From NCBI GenBank assembly GCA_015039465.1, contig MU130382.1:354386-418385 (forward strand): 64,000 nucleotides of DNA, read 5' to 3'. Position numbers and translations under genes: made by a program. The stretch is from Phlegmacium glaucopus (Eukaryota; Basidiomycota; Agaricomycetes; Agaricales; Cortinariaceae). The notes under the pieces were generated by a model. That model was not told where the DNA came from and did no database searches. It saw only the letters and a list, made by a program, of their open reading frames with translations. How positions within the stretch are numbered: the first letter of the stretch is position 1; each line of letters opens with the position of its first letter. Shown in pieces: positions 47,632 to 58,142 of the stretch.

Positions 47632-48207
47632 GAATTGAGATTAGTGAGTAGCCAAAAACATAATTCTCATAATTGTTGGGTTAATTTGTTAGCCAAATCT
47701 AGTGGACTCTGTTTAGTCAGCTCTAGAAATTTTTAAAAGCAATTAAGTTAGAACTCGAAAAGAATAGATAAACTATACCTCATGGATCATGGATGTTGAA
47801 AAACTTAAGAAAGTGTTGATTGATGCTCAGGGTCAATGCTGAGCATCCTTCAAATCAGAGCTGCAGGGGAAATAAGAAAAATACAATGCCATTTATTAGC
47901 AAAAAAAACTCAACATGGTTGACTGAATATCAAACTCACACAATGTTTTGCTAGGAATTCTATTCCATGGAGTTTCATTGACAGGTACATAACAACAAAA
48001 CTCTGGACTTGTCATTGTTGGTTTGTCCCAGACTGTTCTGAGGTTGAGGTTGGGTCACAAAGCTCCCATATAGCATGGGGCACTAAAGTGATACTTACCA
48101 ACCATGGATGACCCCAATGAGCAGCAGTAACCATGAGCATAGATAAACTTGAAGATGAAGTCCAGGTGTTACTGCTAAGTGTTTGGACTTGATACTTTTG
48201 TGACCCT
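47632..48207. other. repeat-island sequence, nothing recognised
   Basis: AT-rich, short ORFs only. Confidence 0.5.
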
Positions 48208-48574
48208 TGTTAGGGGACACCTGATTTCAGGCCAAACCTCAAGTCTATACATCCCACCTCATTGATGAATTTAACACTCTGTTTTTCTATCCAATCTGAT
48301 ACACTCCATCCAATCTGACACTCCATCGACTCCAACCCAACTCCAGTCAGATTTATTTCTGACTCTTATTTTCACATCACACCATTTTATTTATTTATTT
48401 ATTATCTCCATTATGTCCATATTAGTACTTAAATACCCCTCAGCCTAGCAGGGATTCCCATCCTTTCCTCTTTGGATCCCCTGCTAGGTAAGTCACATGT
48501 AGATATCTTTTCTGAAAATATTATTAATCTTTGGATCCCCTGCTAGTCTGACTAAGTCAGTACCATAGTTAACA
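48208..48574. mobile_element. degenerate LTR of the TGTTAGGGGACACC family
   Basis: It begins TGTTAGGGGACACCTG and ends near AGTTAACA, with TTAAATACC and two GGATCCCCTGCTAG blocks about 60 bp apart. The TSD is not recognisable. It appears older or recombined compared with 39730. Confidence 0.75.
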
Positions 48575-49096
48575 ACTCCACTCAGTCCACCAACTTGGAA
48601 GGATATCACAAACTTTCATCTAGCACAATGTCTATAGCTCTTGAGTGAGACCTATCTGCATCTCCTACATAAATATCCCCCCACAATCAACCCAGCTTCT
48701 CCCATGCCTCTGCCACCTACATCTATGCACTCACCTCTCCTGAACTGAGCAAGACCAATTTTGGGGAATGTCTTTACCAAAACACTCACAAGCCTCACCA
48801 TGCCTCTCAAAACCACAATTTGCTAATGCCATCCCGGTGGAGAATATAATAGAATTGTCTTGGTAATGCTAGTAGTAGTATTATCCTCCAGTGTCTCTGA
48901 GTACCAGCATCCTCCAGTATTGCTGCTGGGAAGAGAAAGCCTGTTCCAAGGAGGTATGTTACATTCCGTCATACATTACTCCGGTCCAGCTCCATCGGAG
49001 CTGTCTCCGGTAGTCTGTACTCTGTTCAGTGCTTTCCCTCACATCCTGAACTACTCTTCCTATGTTCAACTCCAAGACCTTTCTGTGTCATTCTGT
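48575..49096. other. repeat-island sequence with a short hairpin
   Basis: No gene supported. An imperfect inverted repeat CCGGTCCAGCTCC / GGAGCTGTCTCCGG lies near 48981-49011. Confidence 0.45.
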
Positions 49097-50430
49097 CTCC
49101 TCCGTTATCATGCACCAATACTGATTGGTAGTGTGAGAAGAAAGCTTAAAAGTTGCCATCATGAAAATAAGCGGACTTTGAATTCACTTACCTATTTTGG
49201 AAGCAGCCCTGAATCGCGTTCCTGGTCAACAAATCATTCATTCAATGTTACTCTCAATGTCTCACACTATGCTCTCCATCGTTTTCACTATCGACATGCT
49301 CCTAAGCATCTACCATCCATTCGTTCCTTGGTTAGTGATCCAGCAAAGCGATCAATCTACTATTCGCATCGGTCATCGGCTTGTGTTTGATTGTAATCTT
49401 TGGTCCATCATTTCAAGAACGGCCCCTTTATGGACGCATCAACTACATCTCCCATTATGTACAAGGCTTTGTCATCATTGTTGTGGCTATGGACCCACAA
49501 GTCTTCCCCTCAGCCATCTATCTCACCATCCCTCGCTTCTGGATCTCACTCAGTCCCCTATCCTCACTCATCTACCTCTTATCTTATCATTCACTGCCAA
49601 AACCATCATTCACGCGGTACACGAAGCCTTCCCACCCTCTTTATGACAATTTAGGAAGTCCAGGAGGATCACAACTAAGCAGGAATTGCAGATGAATCAG
49701 CAGCAGAGGATTATTCTCACAGAGTGTCAAGGGTTATCAAGGCTGCGCGACATGGGACCATGGGCAAGTAGTGTTTTCTCGGGAACAAGGCTGCGCCTTT
49801 CAAGTGTTGACTCAGGACCTTTCACATTTTTGACATGACCACACGCCTATGGAGTTGATATATTTTTGCTATTGGACTATGTACACTGCCTTCTTTTCTT
49901 TTCTCTTGCACTTTGACACTTTACAGATTTTTTTATTGTTCCTTCTTCTTTTCCATTGTTCTTTTCTTCTCGCAGCTGTCCTCTCTTCATCTTTCTCCCC
50001 TTGATAGCGTGTACTTCTTTTCTTTTTATTGTTTTACATAGCCTCATCCTTAGGGTATAAATACTGCTCTTTTGTACCAGGATAGGTAGTTTCCCCCAGT
50101 TCATCTCAATTCATTCTTACTCCCCACAGTCATCCTCTCAGTGGAATTCCAGTGAATTCCTCCCTCAAGTTTGCATTTTCAACCTTTTATCTGTTACTGT
50201 CCCCTACTGTCAATTGCTATAGTCTTGCTGAAGACTCTCTCTTGCTCATCCTCATCCTCGTCCTCTACCCTCAGACACCTTCCCAGACCTTCATCCTCAT
50301 CCTTCTCATCCCTATTCTTTCCCTCTACCCTTCAAGTGTGTTATAAGTCAAGGTTACACCTTCCCTAAACAAACAACAGGGAGTCTCTTGACCTAAAGAC
50401 TGGTCCACTGCTCTCTGGTTGGTGTTTTAT
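49097..50430 (+). repeat. unclassified 1.3-kb repeat, plus-strand copy
   Basis: Inverted counterpart of 38345-39710. A TATAAATACTGCTC promoter-like motif lies at about 50057 and GAGTCTCTTGACCTAAAGAC near the end. Both copies are open over several hundred bases in the same frames without resembling a known protein. Confidence 0.75.
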
Positions 50431-51554
50431 AACAACACAAACAACAATTTATACTGTCTATACTCCAAACCCATTACCACTTCTTTGCCACAACCACTAT
50501 TTCTTTGTCATCACATTCCCACTATCAGTCAGCACACCAGCCATGGATTATTCACCCCAAGAATGCAGGACTTTCCAGGAGCAGAATGCAGCACTTTATA
50601 TTTATACTTTATATTTCAGTTGCAATTCCTTTTATTATTTAAGTACTCAAAACTTGTATGTTTTCCTCAGTTTGAATATCATCTTAGTTTCCTCCTCTTG
50701 TTCATCCTCTAAGTCACTGAGGTCTTCCATCTTTCCATTCTCTTCCAGTTCCGAAATCAGGACATTGTAGGAGCTGGGCAGCACAGCACATATGCTGAGG
50801 CCAAAGTCCTTTCTGTTACTTGTTCCGGTTCCATTCTGTCTGGTCTGGAGTTACTCCGATGTTTTCCCTTTGTTTAAACTTAACACTATGTGCCAATACT
50901 TGGCCTCCCATTTGATGAGACACTTGATCACTGCTGGTGCCAGTGATTGCTGTTGTTGTGGCTGATGGTGAATGAGCAAAGCTGCAAGCTGTTGAGGTGG
51001 ACTGGTGCTTACACTTGATGTTATTTCTAAAGTGGCAGCAATCTCTGCAAGCAGGTTAATAGGTGGGTTTGCAGAAGGCATGAGGTTTTCTGAGATGTTG
51101 TCTAATAATGACATGTTAATGGAAGACACAGATGACTTGACAAGACTGAGTTTGGATTTGGTCATATTGTGGGCTGTTCTCTTTGCTTTACTTCTCTCCC
51201 TTTCATATCCAAGTCACTGGTAAGCAGCTGACCATGTCCTACTTTATAGACACTCTGTATTTCTTACTGTTCACTCTTGTAGAATAGGTCTTTTTGAAAG
51301 CCATTGTTGTGATACCCAAGTTACCTGCCACACCAGACTATGAATCAGCAATTTGATTTTCTACCAACAAATGCATATACATAGACCTGTGACAGATCAT
51401 CAAAATGAGCAGAGCATCAATTTAACAACCTGTATTCCAGGACTTCAACAAGAAACAGAATGTGAAAACCAACTTAACTAACTCAATGGAGTTATCTGTG
51501 TAAGGAATAATCATACAAGTCAGTCAGACACTGAACAGGTACAACAAATATTTG
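50431..51554. other. repeat-island sequence, no supported gene
   Basis: Contains a 104-codon minus-strand ORF (50851-51165) with SPPQQLAALLIHHQPQQQQS; low complexity, not called. Confidence 0.45.
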
Positions 51555-51603
51555 TAGTGATTGCCATGGGTTTTTGAATTCCTGTGGGTTAGCAGGCTGG
51601 GTA

Positions 51604-51868
51604 TGTTTAAATATATATATATTCATTCTAATCATGTCATATTGCATCATGGTTGCATCACCATTAGTACAGAATACCTATCAAATAGCGGAAATCACCT
51701 GTAGATACATAGCCATGTTTGTATGTATATAAATACTAAACCGATTGAGGTGAATCCTCATTGGGTTATACCAATATACTAGGTATTCACCTACACAGAG
51801 CCATTGACTAGCTTCTAAACTAATCTCCCTTTGTCATATTCTATAAACCAACATCCCAAATTTCAACA
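51604..51868. mobile_element. solo LTR, 265 bp, TSD GGGTA
   Basis: It starts TGTTTAAATATAT and ends CAAATTTCAACA. TSD GGGTA is perfect (51599-51603, 51869-51873). A TATATAAATAC promoter-like motif lies inside. Same family as 45381. Confidence 0.9.
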
Positions 51869-52326
51869 GGGTACAGACAGGTACAGGTACAGGTACAGAT
51901 TTCTGTACCTGCCACCTACAAAACAAGCCCTAGAATATCCAAAACAGATGAGAATTGGTGGAGATATTGTTAGGGGACACCCGATTTCAAGCCCAACTCC
52001 TGACTCCCGATTGGTCCCAAACCCAATGTCACTCCCAAACCCAACTCAACTCCCGAACATCTACATTCCACCTCATTGGCAAACTTGATTGCTCATCCAA
52101 ACTGATTGGGCCCAACTCTACCACAACTCTCAATTGAACCCAACCCAAATTGAACTTAGTATGTTAATCATTATTTTTTTATTTTTCATATGACACCACT
52201 TTTATTATTTTATTCTCATACCATTTATTTATTGATTTTCATATTTCTGGTATGTCCATATCTGTACTTAAATACCTCCTCACCCTAGCAGGGATCCCTA
52301 TCTTTTCCTTTTAGGATCCCCTGCTA

Positions 52327-52959
52327 CATCAGTTTCTTTGCATCTGAGTTTCCAGAGGTTGCACAACATAAAAAACACGAGAAAACACACAGAAACTATG
52401 GAAACTCAGACATTAGGAAACTTATGTCCCTTTTCCAGGAAACATGCCTGTTGGGTGGGGTGTGGGAACCTGGGAAACTTGTAGAAACTCAAATTTAACA
52501 ATTTACATACATAACTACTCTAGTAAGACTTACATATGATGAGCAAATGCTCATGGGAATTGGGTGAAAAGTGGTGGCCTTTATATAAGTAAATGGGCTC
52601 AGGGTTAGTTTGCTAGAATATTCCATCAATTGCTTGACATTGACAACTGGAATTGATGGAATATTCTGGTGATTTCTAGTGAGCTAACCCTGAGGCCAGT
52701 TACTTATATAAAGCCACCACTGCACAGTTAATTCCCCACTAGCATCAGCTAGTTGTAGTCTTACTAGTAGTATTATTTTGGTAGATCAAATTTCATGGTG
52801 ACTTTTTTTATTTTGCTTCCCAACATGTAGCCAGGTTTTTCAGAATACCCACCTGGTTTCCTATGTTTCCATGTTTCCAAGCTTCCAAAAACCTGGAATC
52901 ATGTAGAAACAAATGAAAACCAGTGAAAACACAGAATCTGAAATGCAATTTTACTGATG
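52327..52959. mobile_element. TA-flanked element (mariner-like), 633 bp
   Basis: Inserted in the LTR between CCCCTGCTA and GGTGAGTTAG. The ends CATCAGTTTCTTTGCATCTGAG and the inverse of CATCAGTAAAATTGCATTTCAG are imperfect inverted repeats (first seven bases identical), bounded by TA. The TA target suggests a Tc1/mariner-type origin. No ORF. Confidence 0.7.
52570..52721. repeat. 152-bp foldback hairpin
   Basis: The arms start GTGGTGGCCTTTATATAAGT and end with the inverse. Pairing continues through CTCAGGGTTAG and AGAATATTCCATCAATT, about 60 bp per arm with one bulge and a loop near 52632-52648. It is nested inside the TA-flanked element. Confidence 0.85.
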
Positions 52960-53246
52960 TAGGTGAGTTAGTCATATAGTCATATTTATAATATATTAAT
53001 TTAGGATCCCCTGCTAGCTTGACTAAGTTGGCACCACAGTTGCCCTAACAGATATAGCCAAAATGGATATAACATAGTATTTAGCACATATCATGCTCAT
53101 TTCTGGGTTGTTTTGGGTGTTTTTGGCTCATTTTGATGGGTAGGGGTCTCAGGGGTATGGGTACAGGTCAGCATCAAGATATTCAAGGGTTACCCCTGTC
53201 AATCACTAAATATTTGAACATACAACATAAGTACTAGTGTTGCATT

Positions 53247-53730
53247 TAGTGTTGCCACTGGTGTGGCTCCAAGCTGTGAGCCGTCCAGCCGAGCCACTAT
53301 TTTGGGCTGGCTGCACCGGTAAATTGGCTCCCAGCTCAGAGCCACCAGTCACATAATACTGGTACAAGGTAATCCATTGAAAAAACTTCTTGGAACATTA
53401 TAATACAACTATATTAGACATTCTAAGTATTAATTTTACTGTTAATTGCAGTATCCCATCCCTAGAGTCATGCAACTGCCTCCCATGGCTATATTTGGTA
53501 ATATTTACAACAAGACAAATATAGCCAAAGTTGAGGCAAAGATTTTTATGTTACACAGATATCTGACTCTAGGAGATTTTACAACATGTCTCCCATCATA
53601 AATATAGTATGTACAACTTAAATTATAAGTAAATGGTATAACTGAGGCTTCACACAAGTAGGACCACAGGTGAACAAATTTGGAAATCCTAAATCGGCTC
53701 TGGTGCCTGAGCTGAGCCGTGGCAACACTA
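53247..53730. mobile_element. hAT-like MITE, 484 bp, 8-bp TSD GTTGCATT
   Basis: The ends TAGTGTTGCCACTGGTG and GCCGTGGCAACACTA are inverted repeats; TSD GTTGCATT is perfect (53239-53246, 53731-53738). Subterminal GGCTC/GAGCC motifs. No coding capacity. Confidence 0.92.
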
Positions 53731-53738
53731 GTTGCATT

Positions 53739-55116
53739 GGTTGGATGGACCAAAGGTGACAGTGGTGTTAGTGGTGTTATTTGGTGGAGCTGACAGTTTG
53801 TGATTCTTTTTGCTGTGTTCTCTTCATCATTTACTAGTCTCTAGATGTGTTGTAGTGTGTTTGTGGTCCTAAGTCAATATCTGTTGTCACAACAGATTTG
53901 AAATAAGTATCGGTCAGTTGCAACTTGTCAGCCTCAGGAGTGTACCTGGATGGTAATAATAATATCATGGTATTACAGTCCAACCCTGTCAAACCTTGTC
54001 AAACCCCCGTCAACCCACTGATGCCCCAGGGTATGGGTTATAGGAGTTATGGGTTATTAGAGGTAAGTCTTGTTTTGGTGTAAATTTCAGTTTGGTGCCA
54101 AAATCCATGGGTTATGGGGGGTTAGTGGTTAGGCCAGTTAGGGCTTACTAGAGGTATAGGTTCATTCCAAGCCGCTGTTCTTCTGCCAGTATGTGTTTGC
54201 ACCATTTTGTTCTATAAACAGAACCTTTTATGGTGCACATTTCATACTCCACAACACCTTTGAAGAAGGGGCTTGTTCCAGACTGACAAAAACAGATAGG
54301 ACATTTGAAGATTAACTGTTGCAAACATTCATTTTTCTTTAACTCCACCAAACATGATACCATTTCACCTACATGCACACTACACTCCCTTTTCATTTCT
54401 GTCTACATATGTTTACCTTGTCATTTTCATTGTTTCATCAACATGTGTATGACTCATTGTATGAGTCACCTTTACTTTTATCTATGACTCATTCTTTACA
54501 TGTGGATGACTCACATTATGCACAACTCATATATTTACTATAAATACCGTATTTACTCTGTACTGATTCTTTAGCTAGTTCTTGAGAATCATACCCACTT
54601 TCCTCTCTAAATCTTCCTCAAACTCATAAGACAATTCCTCAAGACAATTCTCTTGGTATTCTTTTGAGCTCACTGTAAACAACTAATTCTTCTTATATGG
54701 CTGTCTACAGTCAGAGTCATCTGAACCGTTCAAAGTTGTAACATTAACAACACAACAACAAGGGCACTTCAGAACTTGAAACTTGGCAGAGACCTTAATT
54801 TGATGTCAATTTAAATTTAGGTATAAATTTAATGTTTATTGAACAATGTTGAACAGGTTGTTTTTGGTCGTCTTGAAGGCCGAAACACCTTTGCTGTTCT
54901 GAAGCCAATCCACACTTTTAAGAGCAAAAATTTGTATGGTGGTTGTGATTTCTTCCTCATGTGTTACCAGTATGTGTAGCAACCCAATGTGCACTACTTT
55001 TCTATAGCAGGTGGTGAATAAAGTAGTATATTCGAGGTTTGAGACTTAAGCAGGTGGGATGCTAGTGGCTGTGACAGGGCTGTGACAGACATCAATGACC
55101 CTCTCACACCTTTGAA
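53739..55116. other. repeat-island sequence, no supported gene
   Basis: Contains GGGTTAT-rich tracts (about 54010-54140) and an 82-codon minus-strand ORF (54148-54396) with a Cys-rich stretch FKCPICFC that I cannot assign. Confidence 0.45.
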
Positions 55117-55690
55117 TAGTGCTGTGCTTGGCCCGGCTTCAGGTTGTGAGCTAGGCCAAGCTGGGCCAAAGTAACAGCCTGTGACAGCTTTTGGCCTGGC
55201 CTGGGATTTGAAAAGCCAAAGCCAAGCCGTCAGGCTGTGGCTTTTCAGTAGGCTTTTTTAGGCTTTTTATTTATTTTTCCAGCTGTATAATGGTGTTATA
55301 TAGTTAGTAGTAACATATAAACAGATGAACATTGTATTTAAATGTGAAAATTGATGATATATAGTAATAAATTATTAGTAATATCTATTAATGGACAGGC
55401 AACAGTGTCCAGCTGAGCAGTAAAGCATGCACTGATGCATTTTGCTCATGACCATCACTATAGTATAGCTTGAAACCTTATTATTCCTATGTTAGGCATT
55501 GTTAGCAGGTACTTAGTAGAAATAAAAATAAAAATAAACTAATAAAAATAATAAAAATAAAATTTGGCAAAAGCCAGGGCCAGGCCGTGGTTGACGGCTT
55601 TGGCTTGGCCTGAGGATTAGGAAAGCCAAAGCTGCCTCAGGCCAAGCCAAAGCTGGGGCTTTGAGGCCAAGCCGGGCTGGAACAGCACTA
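55117..55690. mobile_element. hAT-like MITE, 574 bp, 8-bp TSD CCTTTGAA
   Basis: The ends TAGTGCTGTGCTTGGCCCGG and GCCGGGCTGGAACAGCACTA are inverted repeats. TSD CCTTTGAA is perfect (55109-55116, 55691-55698). Subterminal GCCAAAGCC/GGCTTTGGC repeats; AT-rich centre; no ORF. Confidence 0.93.
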
Positions 55691-55698
55691 CCTTTGAA

Positions 55699-56100
55699 GT
55701 TGATTAGAAATTCTCAAGCCTCACTTGCAACAAAATAAATGACAGATTTTTCTTTTCAAATATGTCCTCTTGCAAATAACAAAGTTTTGAGGCAGGAGGA
55801 GAGAAATTGGCTCTATAATGAACTTGTAAAAAAGGTGTCATAGAATTGGTGACACAGGTTTTCGAAGCTATCTTGTCATTCCTTGTTATCTTTTTTGCAT
55901 TCAAATTTTATGATCAGGCATGAAGAGATATAAAGATCAAGAGTACAAATTTTTGTGGTCCTAGAGCAAGTGAGCGAGCCAGGAGGACATGCTCTATGTC
56001 CCCTTTGTTTCCATCAGTTTGTCCCAAGCCCCTGCGAAGGTGCCCGCTCCGCGGCCCAGAGCAAGGGGCTTGCTCCGAACCTACTACATAGAGGTATGGG
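55699..56100. other. spacer between two repeats
   Basis: No gene supported; short ORFs only. Confidence 0.45.
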
Positions 56101-56470
56101 TTACAGCTACTTGCAAAATGGTAGACGTTTTGGAGAATTTCTCATGTGCGCCTTTGTTTGTATAAATACCCATAATTAGGTAGGATTGATGCGCATGAGT
56201 GGAAAGCAGTGGAGCGGCTGCACTATTTACATCTAGTATAGGCTCCTTGTCACCAACAGGGTCAACTTGAACAATCAATATATTGCAATGACATAGTGAT
56301 TTTCAAGCGAGGCGGGGGAAAGTGGAGCAATGAGGATTGAGGCATGGTTTGTTTGCGTTATACTATATCTGGTTGTTTACCATAAACAAAGGCGCAGATG
56401 AGGAATTTTCCAAAACGTCTACCATTTCGCAAATAGCTGTGAGAGAGCTGTTAAGAGGGGTTCGACTGTA
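56101..56470. mobile_element. inverted-repeat element, pogo/mariner-like remnant
   Basis: About 60-bp arms (56101-56161 and 56382-56442) pair: CTTGCAAAATGGTAGACGTT and GCGCCTTTGTTT against their inverse. The right side continues to GGTTCGACTGTA, an end typical of TA-targeting pogo-like elements. The left terminus has diverged, so no TSD can be read. Confidence 0.6.
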
Positions 56471-58142
56471 CTATTAATAACATGTTTTTATGCGCCAAAT
56501 CTGCCAATCATTAGGTGAACCTCCAACTGAGATTGGCAGGTGGTTACATTTTATTTCTGCAGCTGACGGCTGGGCCCTCTTGTAGAAATACTCTTATATG
56601 TGTGTTGAGGATAATACTAGAAGAATAAATCATGTCTTCACGATGAACTATGGTGTAAACGATAACATCCAATAATTACGTGACAAAAGTTCGAGCCTCC
56701 GTCTCAGGCCTGAACCACTTGGCATGATTTGCACTTTGTGGAACTGAATTGCTTTACCTGTTTCTGGGCATCTGCCGTTCCTATATACCCGCTCTGTGGA
56801 TAATTCTATTTAGAAACCCCCCTTTCTAGCAATATTCGAAGTCCAACTACACTTGGTGGTGGCTGGTTTGTTGCCGAAACCTCTGCCTTTTGGCAATCTT
56901 GTACATTGCTCCTGTTAGGGTCCATTTAGAGGTTTTGTTAGGGTCCAGTTAGAGTTTGGTTGGAGTCCAGTTAGAGGTTAGGAAGTTGGGAGGTTAGGGC
57001 AGTATCATTATCGACAATTTATTATAGGGGTTTGATCACATGACTCACACGGCATGGATCCGGCACCTCTGGATTCATCTCCGACATGGGAAAGGGGGTT
57101 TCTGATTAGAATTATCCCCGCTCTGTAAGCTTCTATCCGCCGAAACATGCTCCTCCTTCGTACCCGCAGCTTACTCCTCCGAGTCTCATGCCGACTGTTT
57201 CTGACTTTTGCAAGGTTATTTTTCTGATAAATTTGATCATGGGTGGTGCGAGACTGCGAGTGCAATTTGCCAATATCCACGTCAAAAATTTCATCTCATT
57301 AACCTAAAAATGTGCTATGCCATAGTCAATGACTTAACCACGGGTGTACGTTGCACACATGTGGCAGTGACTAAGTGATTAGCACCTATGATCGACCTTC
57401 CATCTTGATGCGAAGAGCTTCGACCAATAATAACAATCTTTCTTTTGAAGGGCCAAGAACAAGAATGCTAGGAGAGGCTTAGATTCCCGTTAACCAAAGC
57501 GGTCGACATCAGCCCCAGGTAAGCTATAGGTCGTCTGTACAGTATAGTATAGATGTTTTTGCCAGTGAGTCACCTGTAAGAACGGCAATTATGTCAAATC
57601 TGTATGCCTATTGAATCATGCTTCGACTGACAAGTATGAAAAGGTAAACGTAAATTATTTACATAAATTTACTGCGCACTCTGCCCGAGTCTGCCGGGTT
57701 ATGGTTCTTTGATCTTCAGAATTGCTTCACGAGCACGGCACCGAATCCGATGTGCAGCAGTTACAGCCTATAGGATTCAATCATCAATGGGCAAATGAAG
57801 GTGACTTGGACCCTAATCAAGGGTCAGCTGTATACACATGTATGATGTTCCTATTGACTTGTCAACCTGAAACCAAGTCGGCGTACGTAACCATTGATTT
57901 AAGCTTCGGATAATAAAAGCTGGATGACAGGCTTAGTCATCACAGGTTATCGATTTAGAAAAAAAACAATTGGCCGGTGACTTGGGCGAGGCCTTTCGTC
58001 GTCGTTCTTGTCGTCCCAAGAATTTGTTTGTTGTCTTTAAATAATTTCTTATCCGTATTCTTTTCCCTTTCTTGTCTTTCTCTAGTATTTTGGGTGCACA
58101 GATTCTTGGTGGACTATTTTCGATCGACTAGCTCTTGGAGGA
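56471..58142. other. right edge of the repeat island and RasGAP upstream region
   Basis: It includes GGGTCCAGTTAGAGG tandem units (about 56915-56985). The RasGAP promoter and 5' leader should lie in the last several hundred bases. Two short ORFs (57008-57280 minus, 57722-57913 plus) have no support. Confidence 0.45.

Larger units (their letters stand above)
51968..53050. mobile_element. solo LTR (TGTTAGGGGACACC family) with nested insertion, TSD GATAT
   Basis: Ends TGTTAGGGGACACCCG and GTTGCCCTAACA, flanked by perfect GATAT at 51963-51967 and 53051-53055. After removing the 633-bp element at 52327 it is about 450 bp, the same size as the intact copy at 39730. Confidence 0.9.
51555..53208. 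mobile_element. hAT-like MITE split by nested LTR insertions, TSD AATATTTG
   Basis: The outer ends are TAGTGATTGCCATGGG and the inverse CCCCTGTCAATCACTA. The 8-bp TSD AATATTTG is perfect (51547-51554 and 53209-53216). The element proper is only a few hundred bp; the rest is two later LTR insertions, at 51604 and 51968. Confidence 0.88.

Noticed and set aside
38345..50430. The two 1.3-kb repeats as the LTRs of one 12-kb retrotransposon
   Set aside because: They are in inverted, not direct, orientation and enclose unrelated elements with their own TSDs.
57722..57913. Short ORF upstream of the RasGAP gene as its first exon or a gene
   Set aside because: No in-phase splice to the RasGAP first exon was found and the composition is unremarkable.
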